A stretch of DNA of 64,000 nt from J089 sp964535735 (GTDB taxonomy: Bacteria > Fidelibacterota > Marinisomatia > Marinisomatales > J089), in assembly GCA_964535735.1 (NCBI GenBank), contig CAZHTM010000006.1, forward strand, positions 1 through 64,000, read 5' to 3'. Positions 18,329 to 27,693 of the stretch are shown here, piece by piece; the stretch's first letter is position 1; every line of letters starts with the position of its first letter. The position numbers and the translations under genes are program-made. Below the pieces are notes generated by a model, which saw only the letters and a list, made by a program, of their open reading frames with translations, had not been told where the DNA came from and ran no database searches.

Positions 18329-20295
18329 ACGGTTTTCCTCCTTACTGGCCACAATGAAATCATGGTGCCAATAATCAGGATATATCCCCCGACCCAGACC
18401 CATCGAATCAGGGGTGTCAACATGATTTTCAAATAGGCAATGTGGTTTTCTGTATCGACACCGGAAAAGACCGAATAAATATCCAAATTCAGCATATTAT
18501 ATATATCCAATTCACTGTTGGGTTGCTGAGCATTGGGATTGGGATTCCGGAAATTGTAAATCCGTTTTTCAGGGTGAAGATTGGTCACAAAATTTCCATC
18601 TTTGTCCGTGACCCTGAGATCGGCAATCCAAGCATAATGGTTGGAACGCTCTTTCTCTCGAATTTGATTTAAATGGAAAGTGTATTCACCCACATGTTCC
18701 GTCTGGCCGGCCGTCAGACCGAATTCTTTCACCTGATCAAAGGCCTTCCCGGCGAATCCAATGAACATAATGACAATCCCCAAGTGGGCGATATATCCAC
18801 CATATCGGGATCGATTCTTGGAAATCATTTGAATCAAGGCTTTACCTGCCGATTCTCCATGCCGACTCATCCGAGCTGAAATTCCCCGATAGAATTCCAC
18901 CATGATGGCCATAAACACGAAGGACACTAACCCCACATTCAGAAGGACATAATGCCGCAGGCCTACGAAATATGCTACCATCAAGGCCACCAATCCAACA
19001 ACCAAGGGTATGGAGAAATTCTTGATAAACCCCTGTTTGGAGGTGTGTCTCCACGCCAATAAGGGCCCTATACCGGTGAGCAATAGAAGCAGTAAACCGA
19101 TGGGAATATTTACCTGATTGAAGAAGGGCGCTCCCACGGTGATTTTGGTACCCCGCACCGCCTCGGTTAATACCGGGAACAATGTACCCCATAACACCAC
19201 AAAGCAAATCACCATAAAAATAACATTGTTGAACAGGAAACCGCTTTCCCGCGATGAAAACGATTCGATACGATTGGTAGACTTCAGCGCCGGATACCGG
19301 AGGAGTAGGATGATCAATGAACTGATGAGCACCAAAAAAACATACCCTAGGAAAATGGGTCCAAGAGACGACGCGGTAAAGGCATGGACGGAAGACATAA
19401 CTCCCGATCGCGTCATAAAAGTTCCGAAAATCACCAGGACAAAGGTGATGATGATTAAGATCATATTCCAGACCTTAAGCATGTTCTTTTTTTCCTGGAT
19501 GATAATGGAATGAATAAACGCTGTTCCCGTAAGCCAGGGCATCAGGGAGGCATTTTCCACGGGATCCCAGGCCCAGTAACCACCCCAACCTAATTCCTGA
19601 TAGGCCCACCATCCGCCCAAAATAATTCCAGCAGTAAGAAACATCCATGTGATCAACGTCCAACGTCTCACAGAGCGGATCCAAAGCGCCGAGACATCCC
19701 TGGTAATGAGTGCCGCCATGGCAAAGGCAAAAGGAATGGTGAATCCAACATACCCCAAATACAACATGGGAGGATGGATGGCCATGGTAATATTTTGGAG
19801 TAGTGGATTTAATCCATTTCCATCCATGACAATAAAATTAGCCTCTGTCGGTTCGAACGGATTGGTCACAAAATTTATCAACACCAAGAAAAAAAACTGC
19901 ACCGACACCATGATAAGAATCACCCAGGGCATCAGTTTTGTTTTCCGGTGTTTATTTTGCATAATCAAAACAATCGTATATACGGAAAGGATGGCCAACC
20001 AGAACAAGAGCGACCCCGATTGTCCCGCCCATAAAGCCGTAAACTTATAAATGAGTGGCGTGGCAATACTGCTGTAATGGGCCACATAGTCCAGATCGAA
20101 ATTGTTTAACATTAATTCATTCACCAGAACCAGTGTGGCGACAATACTGAGCCAACCTACCGCTAAAGCCAATCTCCGACCCAAATAATAGAGTCGGAAA
20201 TCTGAATTACGGAGATAAAGTCCTAAGACGAAAAATGTGAGAACGGCTGACCCCAGAGCCAGCGACAGAGCAATACTACCGACAACTGGAATCAT
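18325..20295 (-). CDS. ccmF: Cytochrome c haem lyase subunit CcmF
   Basis: CcmF receives haem from CcmE and attaches it to apocytochrome c in the periplasm. The 656-residue polytopic protein carries the WWD motif GWGGYWAWDPVENASLMPWL at about residues 221-240, flanked by conserved histidines, and a C-terminal periplasmic domain. Homologues are mostly 630-680 residues. Upstream, ccmE overlaps it by four bases. CcmG and CcmH are absent from this cluster. Confidence 0.95.
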   Translation of the reverse strand: MIPVVGSIALSLALGSAVLTFFVLGLYLRNSDFRLYYLGRRLALAVGWLSIVATLVLVNELMLNNFDLDYVAHYSSIATPLIYKFTALWAGQSGSLLFWLAILSVYTIVLIMQNKHRKTKLMPWVILIMVSVQFFFLVLINFVTNPFEPTEANFIVMDGNGLNPLLQNITMAIHPPMLYLGYVGFTIPFAFAMAALITRDVSALWIRSVRRWTLITWMFLTAGIILGGWWAYQELGWGGYWAWDPVENASLMPWLTGTAFIHSIIIQEKKNMLKVWNMILIIITFVLVIFGTFMTRSGVMSSVHAFTASSLGPIFLGYVFLVLISSLIILLLRYPALKSTNRIESFSSRESGFLFNNVIFMVICFVVLWGTLFPVLTEAVRGTKITVGAPFFNQVNIPIGLLLLLLTGIGPLLAWRHTSKQGFIKNFSIPLVVGLVALMVAYFVGLRHYVLLNVGLVSFVFMAIMVEFYRGISARMSRHGESAGKALIQMISKNRSRYGGYIAHLGIVIMFIGFAGKAFDQVKEFGLTAGQTEHVGEYTFHLNQIREKERSNHYAWIADLRVTDKDGNFVTNLHPEKRIYNFRNPNPNAQQPNSELDIYNMLNLDIYSVFSGVDTENHIAYLKIMLTPLIRWVWVGGYILIIGTMISLWPVRRKTV

Positions 20296-20738
20296 AGCTT
20301 ATCCTTTGGACTCATTTCTGCTTGATTCACCGCTTCATTCCGCAAATCGCCTTCATACCGAGAAGCACATTTCGTCTGAAGCATATCCGCCTGGAATACA
20401 CCGTCTATGTATTCCCCTTCTACGATGACTTCCGCCCCGTCTTTAAATAAATCAGGCCGTGTCCCGCGATAACGAACTGGGACCGACTCATCGCCTTGTT
20501 CCACTACAAATGAAGCATCCAAAAGATCCGAATCCGAAATATTGATTGATCCTTCCTTCACATACCCGCCCAGTTTGACACGAGCCGGTTGATCCAGGTC
20601 TTTTAAATCTTCTATCGATAAAAATTTTACCATGGTGGGCGTATCATTTCCGGAGCCCGTGGAAACCCAATAAATCCAAAAAAAGACCAGTAATACCAAT
20701 CCACTGACGACGACAAAGAACTTCCGTCTTGAATTCAT
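20292..20738 (-). CDS. ccmE: Cytochrome c maturation haem chaperone CcmE, CxxxY type
   Basis: CcmE is a membrane-anchored OB-fold haem chaperone. The 148-residue protein has one N-terminal helix at about 7-25, then the beta-rich domain with VKLGGYV near 54-60, PVRYRGTRPDLFKDG near 87-101 and VEGEY near 106-110. In the usual HxxxY motif that binds haem covalently through His, this protein has Cys at 124 and Tyr at 128 (KCASRYEG). CxxxY CcmE proteins are known from archaea and sulfate reducers in Ccm systems that lack CcmG and CcmH. It begins the ccm operon. Confidence 0.93.
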   Translation of the reverse strand: MNSRRKFFVVVSGLVLLVFFWIYWVSTGSGNDTPTMVKFLSIEDLKDLDQPARVKLGGYVKEGSINISDSDLLDASFVVEQGDESVPVRYRGTRPDLFKDGAEVIVEGEYIDGVFQADMLQTKCASRYEGDLRNEAVNQAEMSPKDKL

Positions 20739-20762
20739 GGTAAACCCCTTTATTTTAAGTTT

Positions 20763-22421
20763 TCAAAATACGCTGGATTCGGACCACTCTCCAAAAACAG
20801 CTTTCATACTATCAACAATCTCCCCCAGTGTTGCATATGCTTTGGAAGCCTGTATAATTGGGGGCATAACATTATCTCCATTGCGACAGGCCGTTTTTAT
20901 AGCTTCCAACGCTTGATTCACCGCCGATTGATCCCGAGTTTGTCGCAAACTACGGATGGCGTCTACCTGAGCCCGCTCTGCTTCCTCCCCAATTTCCAAG
21001 AGGGGAATTTCGATGGTTTCATTTTCCTTTTCGAATCGATTCACGCCGACCACGATGCGTTGTTTCCGATCAATTTTTTCCTGGTACTCAGAGGCAGCTC
21101 GGGCGATTTCCCGTTGGAAAAAGCCCTTTTCGATGGCAGGAATCACCCCACCTAAACGGTCAATTTCTTCAAAATAGGCTTCTGCCTCCGCTTCAATTTT
21201 ATCGGTCAATTTTTCCAGATACCAGGATCCACCCAAAGGATCGATCACATTGGTAACGCCGGTCTCATACGCAATTAATTGTTGAGTCCGAAGTGCGATT
21301 TCCGCCGCTTTTTCGGAGGGTAACGCCAATGTTTCATCCATTGAATTGGTATGCAGTGACTGGGTCCCTCCCAATACAGCCGCCAAGGCCTGAAATGCGG
21401 TACGAGCGATATTATTCTCTGGTTGCTGAGCCGTAAGGGTACAACCTGCCGTTTGAGTATGGAACCGCAACTTCCAGGATCGCGGGTCCTTGGCACCATA
21501 GGTATTTTTCATACGGCGGGCCCAAATGCGACGGGCGGCGCGGTATTTTGCAATTTCCTCAAAAAAGTCTAAATGGGAATTAAAAAAGAATGAGAGACGT
21601 GGAGTAAAGGCATCCACATCCAGCCCCGCTTTCATGGCATATTCTACGTAGGTAAATCCATCCGCCAGCGTAAAGGCCAATTCCTGAGCTGCGGTGGATC
21701 CCGCTTCCCGAATATGATAGCCACTAATGGATATGGTATTGTACTGCGGCATGTTCTCGGTACAATATCGCATCATATCAGTGATGATCCGCATGGACGG
21801 TTCAGGCGGAAATATCCACTCCTTCTGGGCAATGAATTCTTTCAAAATGTCATTCTGTAACGTACCCCTTAGATCTTGTGCCGATACTCCCTGCTTTTCC
21901 GCCACAGCGATATAAAAGGCCAGCAAAATCACTGCGGGGCCGTTAATGGTTTGGGAAACTGAAATTTTACCCAGATCAATCCCTTTAAACAGACGTTCCA
22001 TATCCTTTAAGGATGCCACGGAAACGCCGCATTTACCCACTTCTCCCTGACTGAAACTATGATCCGGATCATAGCCCATGAGGGTAGGCATATCAAACGC
22101 CACTGATAGTCCCGTTTGTCCCTGCTTTAGAAGATAATGATAACGTTCATTCGTTTCTTCCGGAGTGCCGAATCCAGCAAACTGGCGCATGGTCCATAAC
22201 CGACTCCGATACATGGTGGCATGGACGCCGCGGGTAAAGGGATATTGGCCCGGAAAACCTAATTGTTCCGCATAAGAGGGATCGGGATCGTCGGGAAAAT
22301 ACAAGGGATCAACGGCAACCCCGCTCACTGTTGTAAAATCGTAATCGCGGTATGTGGCCCTGGAAATTTCGGCTTCCCACGTTTGTTTTTGATGCTCAAA
22401 GAGATTCAGTTGGCGTCCCAT
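20763..22421 (-). CDS. Adenosylcobalamin-dependent acyl-CoA mutase large subunit, isobutyryl-CoA mutase-like
   Basis: The 552-residue protein is the catalytic TIM-barrel part of the methylmalonyl-CoA mutase family without the cobalamin-binding domain, so it needs a separate small subunit not found here. Shared motifs include GVHATMYRSRLWTMRQ, GLSVAFDMPTLMGYD, NDILKEF and ISGYH (Tyr 235, His 236). Aligned by recall with the Propionibacterium enzyme, the substrate-specificity positions Tyr89 and Arg207 are Phe81 and Gln199 here. Phe/Gln is the pair found in isobutyryl-CoA mutase. Automatic annotation would probably say methylmalonyl-CoA mutase; the residues argue for isobutyryl/butyryl-CoA or a related acyl-CoA. 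Confidence 0.85.
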   Translation of the reverse strand: MGRQLNLFEHQKQTWEAEISRATYRDYDFTTVSGVAVDPLYFPDDPDPSYAEQLGFPGQYPFTRGVHATMYRSRLWTMRQFAGFGTPEETNERYHYLLKQGQTGLSVAFDMPTLMGYDPDHSFSQGEVGKCGVSVASLKDMERLFKGIDLGKISVSQTINGPAVILLAFYIAVAEKQGVSAQDLRGTLQNDILKEFIAQKEWIFPPEPSMRIITDMMRYCTENMPQYNTISISGYHIREAGSTAAQELAFTLADGFTYVEYAMKAGLDVDAFTPRLSFFFNSHLDFFEEIAKYRAARRIWARRMKNTYGAKDPRSWKLRFHTQTAGCTLTAQQPENNIARTAFQALAAVLGGTQSLHTNSMDETLALPSEKAAEIALRTQQLIAYETGVTNVIDPLGGSWYLEKLTDKIEAEAEAYFEEIDRLGGVIPAIEKGFFQREIARAASEYQEKIDRKQRIVVGVNRFEKENETIEIPLLEIGEEAERAQVDAIRSLRQTRDQSAVNQALEAIKTACRNGDNVMPPIIQASKAYATLGEIVDSMKAVFGEWSESSVF

Positions 22422-22429
22422 AACAATTG

Positions 22430-24319
22430 CTACCTGGTTTGTTTCGGTTTTTGGAGTGTCATCAACCCTTTAATGCCTTTTAATAAGCCGGATATATCCA
22501 GGCCTACGTCTTTTAATAACTGACTCCGTGGGCCGTGTTCGATAAATTGATCCGGGATACCCAATCGGGTGACGCGTCCTTCATACCCTCGGTCCATTAG
22601 CCAAGCGACAACGCCTTCTCCAAACCCACCGGCAAGCACGCCTTCTTCCACCGTTAACATCGCGTTAAATCGGGTTCGCGCCCTGTCGAGATAGGCTTCA
22701 TCCATGGGCTTGATAAATCGACAGTTGACCACTTCACATGACCAGCCTTGGGTTTCAGCTTCCTTGGCCGCTTCCAGGGCGGTGAACACTTGGGGACCCA
22801 CAGCCAAAATCACCAGATCTTTACCTGGTTTAACAACTTCCCAGGACCCTATGGGAAGAAGTTCTGCTTGTCCATCGGGCTGAAAGGAACCGGCGTCTGA
22901 CTTGGGATAGCGAATGGAAAACGAAGATGTAGTTTGATTGAGACCGGTGTAGAGGAGATTCCGGAATTCATCCCCATCCTTGGGCGCGGTAATAATCATA
23001 TCCGGAATACACCGCATAAAGGCAATATCCAGGGTACCGTGGTGAGTAGGGCCATCCTCACCTACCAGCCCGGCCCGATCCAGGCAGTAGACCACCGGAA
23101 GATGTTGCAAAACAGAATCGTGTACTAAATGGTCAAAAGCACGTTGCATAAACGTGGAATAAATGGCACAGACCGGACGAATTCCATCGGCGGCTAATCC
23201 TGAGGAAAAGGTGACCGCATGTCCTTCGGCGATACCTACATCATAATAGCGGTCCGGAAACTGATTGGCAAATTCCACCAGACCCGATCCCTCGCGCATG
23301 GCAGGTGTAACACAGATCACATCTTTCCGTTTTCGAGCGACTTCACAAGCCAGGTGACCAAAGACCTGGGTAAAAGCCAGACCGGATTCCTTCACCGATC
23401 CATTTGGACGGCCTTTAACGCCATGATAGCCTACGGGATCATCCTCCGCATCTTTCAGTCCCTTCCCTTTTGTCGTCACAATATGCAGCAATACCGGCGT
23501 TTTAATTGATTTAATGTTTCTCAGTGTCTGTAAGAGAGTATCCAAATCGTGACCATCCACAGGGCCGAAGTATCGAAAACCCATTTCATCAAAAACAATC
23601 CCGGGCACCACTAAATTCTTGAGACTTTCTTCCGCTTTTTTAAACATCATTCTTGTTAAATCTTTTCCAAACGGAAGGGTACGGGTCCAAGACCAGATTT
23701 CATCACGGATTCGATTGTACAAAGGATTGGTCACCATCCTAGTGAGGGCGGTGCGCATGGCACCCACATTGGGACTAATGGACATATTATTGTCATTTAG
23801 AATCACCAGCATTTGCTTCCGGAGCGTACCGGCATTATTCAAGCCTTCAAAGGCCAAACCGCCAGTCATAGCCCCGTCGCCGATCACCGCAACCACTTTA
23901 TGATTTTCTCCCCGTTGGTCCCGGGCTACGGCCAGTCCTAGGGCCGCCGAAATGGACGTGGAGGCGTGTCCCGCACCGAACACATCGTATTCACTTTCAC
24001 TGCGCTTTAAAAAACCACTCAATCCTTTGTACCGACGAATGGTATTGAAGGTCTCAAATCGCCCGGTCAAAATTTTATGTGCATACCCTTGGTGACCCGT
24101 ATCCCAGATAATTTTATCCGTAGGAGTGTCATAGACCGTGTGGAGAGCTACCGTCAGTTCCACCACACCTAACGTCGAGGCCAAATGTCCGCCGATTTCA
24201 GTGACCGTTTCAATAATATAGTCCCGGAGTTCATCCACCACTTGGTGCAACTCAGCCGAGGACAGAGATTTCAGGTCTTCCGGAGACGCGATGGTAGGTA
24301 AAAGCTTTAAGTCAGACAT
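22430..24319 (-). CDS. dxs: 1-deoxy-D-xylulose-5-phosphate synthase (Dxs)
   Basis: Dxs starts the MEP isoprenoid pathway from pyruvate and glyceraldehyde 3-phosphate, using thiamine diphosphate. Signatures are GHQGYAHKILTGR near 95, the ThDP site GDGAMTGGLAFEGLNNAG near 147-164, YFGPVDGHD and the transketolase middle domain with DRAGLVGEDGPTHHG. The length of 629 is typical. It sits between the acyl-CoA mutase and pdxT; DXP also feeds pyridoxal and thiamine synthesis in many bacteria, but the adjacent PdxST route does not use DXP. Confidence 0.96.
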   Translation of the reverse strand: MSDLKLLPTIASPEDLKSLSSAELHQVVDELRDYIIETVTEIGGHLASTLGVVELTVALHTVYDTPTDKIIWDTGHQGYAHKILTGRFETFNTIRRYKGLSGFLKRSESEYDVFGAGHASTSISAALGLAVARDQRGENHKVVAVIGDGAMTGGLAFEGLNNAGTLRKQMLVILNDNNMSISPNVGAMRTALTRMVTNPLYNRIRDEIWSWTRTLPFGKDLTRMMFKKAEESLKNLVVPGIVFDEMGFRYFGPVDGHDLDTLLQTLRNIKSIKTPVLLHIVTTKGKGLKDAEDDPVGYHGVKGRPNGSVKESGLAFTQVFGHLACEVARKRKDVICVTPAMREGSGLVEFANQFPDRYYDVGIAEGHAVTFSSGLAADGIRPVCAIYSTFMQRAFDHLVHDSVLQHLPVVYCLDRAGLVGEDGPTHHGTLDIAFMRCIPDMIITAPKDGDEFRNLLYTGLNQTTSSFSIRYPKSDAGSFQPDGQAELLPIGSWEVVKPGKDLVILAVGPQVFTALEAAKEAETQGWSCEVVNCRFIKPMDEAYLDRARTRFNAMLTVEEGVLAGGFGEGVVAWLMDRGYEGRVTRLGIPDQFIEHGPRSQLLKDVGLDISGLLKGIKGLMTLQKPKQTR

Positions 24320-24326
24320 GGGTTAT

Positions 24327-24884
24327 TCAGGATAAGAATGTGCGTTCATGAAATCCGGTATAGTTCGTTAATTCGGGATGAAAACTCAGCGCCATATGTC
24401 TGCCATCGGTAACGCCTACAGGTTCGTTTTGATAGGAAGCCACGATGGTAATGTCTGATCCCACACGAGTGATTTTTGGCGCACGGATAAACGTAGCTTC
24501 CACAGTGGTGTCAGAGTCAGTATTCAGGGTAATTAAATCCGTAAAACTAAACACTTGGCGACCATAAGCATTCCGACTGGCGTCAATGTCTAATAAGCCC
24601 AGCGGATTCACACGATGATCATCCACGGAAGACGCCATCAGGATTAATCCGGCGCAGGTTCCAAGAACTGGATATGAACGGGCAAATTCCACTAAAGGTT
24701 TATGAAATCCGTTTTGTTCTATTAAATGTGTCATTGTTGTTGATTCGCCACCGGGAAAAACCAGGCCCTGAATCTCATCCAACTCCTGCGGGTAACGAAT
24801 ACGAACTGGCGCTGTTCCCAGCTTCTCCAAGATATGACTATGTTTTGCGAAATCACCCTGGAGAGCCAGGACGCCGATTTTCAT
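24327..24884 (-). CDS. pdxT: Pyridoxal 5'-phosphate synthase glutaminase subunit (PdxT)
   Basis: PdxT hydrolyses glutamine and channels ammonia to PdxS. The class I glutaminase triad is visible: the nucleophile in VLGTCAGLILM (Cys near 77) and His and Glu in the C-terminal SFHPELT. The oxyanion region LVFPGGESTTM precedes them. The length of 185 is normal. It follows pdxS by one base, the standard arrangement, and both make PLP from glyceraldehyde 3-phosphate, ribose 5-phosphate and glutamine. Confidence 0.95.
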   Translation of the reverse strand: MKIGVLALQGDFAKHSHILEKLGTAPVRIRYPQELDEIQGLVFPGGESTTMTHLIEQNGFHKPLVEFARSYPVLGTCAGLILMASSVDDHRVNPLGLLDIDASRNAYGRQVFSFTDLITLNTDSDTTVEATFIRAPKITRVGSDITIVASYQNEPVGVTDGRHMALSFHPELTNYTGFHERTFLS

Positions 24885-24885
24885 G

Positions 24886-25767
24886 CTACCACCCGCGCTC
24901 CTGAAGCCGTTCCTCCGGAGGAATTTCAGCCATATCCAGACCTTTCATAGCCTCTTTCAACCCCCCGGAAATTTCCGCTAATTTTTTTGGATCATCATAG
25001 TAGGTGGTCGCTTCCACAATCGCCTTTGCTCGGGAAGCTGGATCTTCACTCATAAAGATCCCCGAACCCACGAAGACGGACTCGGCACCCAGTTGCATCA
25101 TCAATGAAGCGTCCGCCGGGGTGGCAATTCCTCCGGCGGCAAAATTCGGTACCGGTAATTTACCGGTTTTGGCAACCGCTTCCACCAAGGGGAAAGGCGC
25201 ACCTAAAGCCTTCGCCTGAGCCATGAGTTCATCATGACTCATAACCGTGAGATGTTTCATCTCACTTTGCACCCGTCGCATATGACGAACCGCTTCCACA
25301 ATATTTCCAGATCCCGCTTCACCTTTTGTCCGAATCATGGCTGCTCCTTCGCCAATCCGACGAAGAGCCTCCCCTAAATCCCGGGCCCCGCAGACAAAAG
25401 GAATTTTGAATTCATGCTTCCAAATGTGGTTGGATTCATCCGCTGGCGTCAGCACTTCACTTTCGTCGATAAAATCCACTTCCAACGCCTCCAGAATTTG
25501 TGCTTCCGCAAAGTGACCGATCCGACATTTAGCCATGACCGGAATGGACACAGCCTTCTGAATGGCCTGGATCATAGAAGGATTGCTCATCCGAGCGATG
25601 CCGCCATCTTTCCGTATCAGGGCAGGAATTCGTTCCAATGCCATGACAGCTACTGCGCCAGCATCTTCGGCAATTTTGGCCTGCTCTACGTTCATCACAT
25701 CCATGATGACGCCGCCCTTTAGCATCTCTGCCAGGCCCACTTTGACTTCAAAAGATGGGTTACTCAT
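24886..25767 (-). CDS. pdxS: Pyridoxal 5'-phosphate synthase subunit PdxS
   Basis: PdxS is the PLP-forming barrel of the DXP-independent pathway. Near-invariant stretches are KGGVIMDVMNVEQAKIAEDAGAVAVMALER (broken over residues 17-46), VMAKCRIGHFAEAQ, DESEVLTPAD, VCGARDLGEALRRI and the glycine-rich phosphate site FAAGGIATPADA. The length of 293 is typical. It overlaps ispH by eight bases upstream and is followed directly by pdxT. Confidence 0.97.
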   Translation of the reverse strand: MSNPSFEVKVGLAEMLKGGVIMDVMNVEQAKIAEDAGAVAVMALERIPALIRKDGGIARMSNPSMIQAIQKAVSIPVMAKCRIGHFAEAQILEALEVDFIDESEVLTPADESNHIWKHEFKIPFVCGARDLGEALRRIGEGAAMIRTKGEAGSGNIVEAVRHMRRVQSEMKHLTVMSHDELMAQAKALGAPFPLVEAVAKTGKLPVPNFAAGGIATPADASLMMQLGAESVFVGSGIFMSEDPASRAKAIVEATTYYDDPKKLAEISGGLKEAMKGLDMAEIPPEERLQERGW

Positions 25768-26626
25768 AGACGGTTTCCTTTTCGGTTATATGACCGATTT
25801 CTTTCACGCGGTCAATGACGGATTGAATAATCTCGTCCGGTGTTGATGCACCAGCCGAAATCCCCACCGTTTCCACAGTATCGTGAAACCACTCCGGTTT
25901 TACCTCCGCGGCTTCCGATACCTGATACGAACGTTTATTCCGCTCCAACGCCAGTTGTGTTAGCCGTTTCGAATTTGCTGAGGTAAAAGATCCAATCACA
26001 ATCATGAGATCGCAAACTTCCGCCAATTGTTTGATCTGCTGGTGATTACGTCGGGTGGGGTAACAAATGGTGTTAACAAATTTCAAATCGAATACTTTGG
26101 TCATCAATTCATTGATAATGGCCTGTACATTTTCAATCATTTGGGTGGATTGGCTGACCACGCCAGCTTTTTTCATACGGCCCAAATCCCGGGCTTCTGA
26201 TACAGACGAAACAACGATGGGATTTTTTACCTGACTGGCTATGCCGATGACTTCATCATGACCATGATCACCGATGATAATCAGATGCCGTCCCTCGGCT
26301 TCCATTTTTCGGAATTCTTCATGTATTTCCATCACCAGGGGACACGTAGCGTCCACTACAGTTAATCCTTTTTTCCGAGCCGCTGCCCACAATTCCGGGG
26401 TAGTTCCGTGAGCCCGGAACAGGATGGGCTTATTGGCGGGAACATCCTCAAGCGATTCCACCACACGAGCCCCGGCTTTTTCCAAATCTCCCACAACTCG
26501 CTCATTATGCACTATATGCCCTAACATGTATACTTCACCATGTTTTTCAGCTGCGTCGTAGGCCATGTTCACTGCATCTCGTACGCCAAAACAATAGCCC
26601 GCATCCTTAGCAACAATAATTTTCAT
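25760..26626 (-). CDS. ispH: 4-hydroxy-3-methylbut-2-enyl diphosphate reductase (IspH)
   Basis: IspH is the 4Fe-4S enzyme finishing the MEP pathway to IPP and DMAPP. The three cluster cysteines are in GYCFGV (Cys 12), DATCPLV (near 95) and NTICYPT (near 190). The His residues of HIVHN and FRAHG, and the GASTPDEII signature near the C terminus, are present. At 288 residues it is of the compact type. Its ATG overlaps the upstream nrnA-like stop. Together with dxs two genes further downstream, it covers the first and last steps of the pathway. Confidence 0.95.
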   Translation of the reverse strand: MKIIVAKDAGYCFGVRDAVNMAYDAAEKHGEVYMLGHIVHNERVVGDLEKAGARVVESLEDVPANKPILFRAHGTTPELWAAARKKGLTVVDATCPLVMEIHEEFRKMEAEGRHLIIIGDHGHDEVIGIASQVKNPIVVSSVSEARDLGRMKKAGVVSQSTQMIENVQAIINELMTKVFDLKFVNTICYPTRRNHQQIKQLAEVCDLMIVIGSFTSANSKRLTQLALERNKRSYQVSEAAEVKPEWFHDTVETVGISAGASTPDEIIQSVIDRVKEIGHITEKETVYE

Positions 26627-27630
26627 GATTGATTCTTTTTCTGTTGGGGCAATAGATGTGTGACACGGTTCAACACTTTGGGCAGGGTCTCTTTGAGGGG
26701 TGCGTGAACAACGGCGCCTGCCGCAAACGCATGTCCTCCACCTCCAAACTCTTTGGCAAGTTGATTAATGGTATACCGTCCTTTAGAACGGAAATTAATG
26801 CGGCAAGTTCCATCGGATTTTTCAAAAAACATGATGGCGACTTCCACCCCGCGTACCGAACGGACAAAATCAGTGAAGCCATCCACGTCTTCCGGTCCAG
26901 CACCTGCTTTTTTCAACAGGTTCCCATCAATGGTAAACCAGGCGACTTCCCCATCCAGTTCAAAATGCAAACTACTGAGGATCAAGCCCAACAAGGTCAC
27001 TCGTTGCCGGGAATTATTTTCATATACTTGTTGATATATCTGGGATGTATTCACTCCGGCTTCCATGCACGCAATGGCAGCCAGGTGGGATTTAGCCGTG
27101 GTATTGTTATACCGAAACGATCCCGTATCGGTCATGATTGCTGTGTAGATTCCCGTGGCCATCTCCCGGGTCATGGTACGGATACCAGCCACCTGAAAAA
27201 AGTCGTAAATCATTTCACCGGTAGCGGCAGCACTGGTATCCACCACATTGTATGTGAAGGGATTGTCCTCAGGGTGCGGATGGTGATCAATATTCATGGT
27301 ATCGATATGAAGCGCTTGAAGATCGTCTCCGAGCGTACGCAAGCGGATAAAATCACCCACATCAAAGACAATCGCTAAATCGACCGATTCCAACCAAGCA
27401 CGATCATGATCCTGTTTATAGGGCTGTATCCGTTGGTGATGGTTTAAAAAGGAATATTCAAACGGTACGTCCGATGGAATCATTATCCGGAAATCTTTTT
27501 GTAACGATTCCAAATAACATCCCATGGCATAGGCCGTTCCCAGTCCATCCCCATCCGGATTCTCATGGGTCGTAAGCAGGATACGTCCGGCGGATGAAAT
27601 AATGGTTTTTATCTGTGTCCAATCCACCAT
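26623..27630 (-). CDS. DHH/DHHA1 family phosphoesterase, NrnA-like
   Basis: The 335-residue protein has the DHH domain with LLTTHENPDGDGLGTAYAM at about residues 18-36, VFDVGD and the metal motif MNIDHHPHPEDNPF near 110, followed by a DHHA1 domain ending in GGGHAFAAGA. NrnA-type enzymes degrade nano-RNA and 3'-phosphoadenosine 5'-phosphate; some relatives cleave pApA or c-di-AMP. The presence of cdaA elsewhere in the window makes a role in c-di-AMP or pApA turnover possible but unproven. A 63-base AT-rich spacer precedes it. Confidence 0.88.
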   Translation of the reverse strand: MVDWTQIKTIISSAGRILLTTHENPDGDGLGTAYAMGCYLESLQKDFRIMIPSDVPFEYSFLNHHQRIQPYKQDHDRAWLESVDLAIVFDVGDFIRLRTLGDDLQALHIDTMNIDHHPHPEDNPFTYNVVDTSAAATGEMIYDFFQVAGIRTMTREMATGIYTAIMTDTGSFRYNNTTAKSHLAAIACMEAGVNTSQIYQQVYENNSRQRVTLLGLILSSLHFELDGEVAWFTIDGNLLKKAGAGPEDVDGFTDFVRSVRGVEVAIMFFEKSDGTCRINFRSKGRYTINQLAKEFGGGGHAFAAGAVVHAPLKETLPKVLNRVTHLLPQQKKNQS

Positions 27631-27693
27631 ATTTGAATTTATTCGAGCGTTAAATTTACATTGAATAATGGTTTAATGTTATAAAGACTGAAA

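Noticed and set aside
26656..27378. 240-residue open frame on the plus strand
   Set aside because: It is antisense to the DHH phosphoesterase gene and looks like a composition shadow without motif support.
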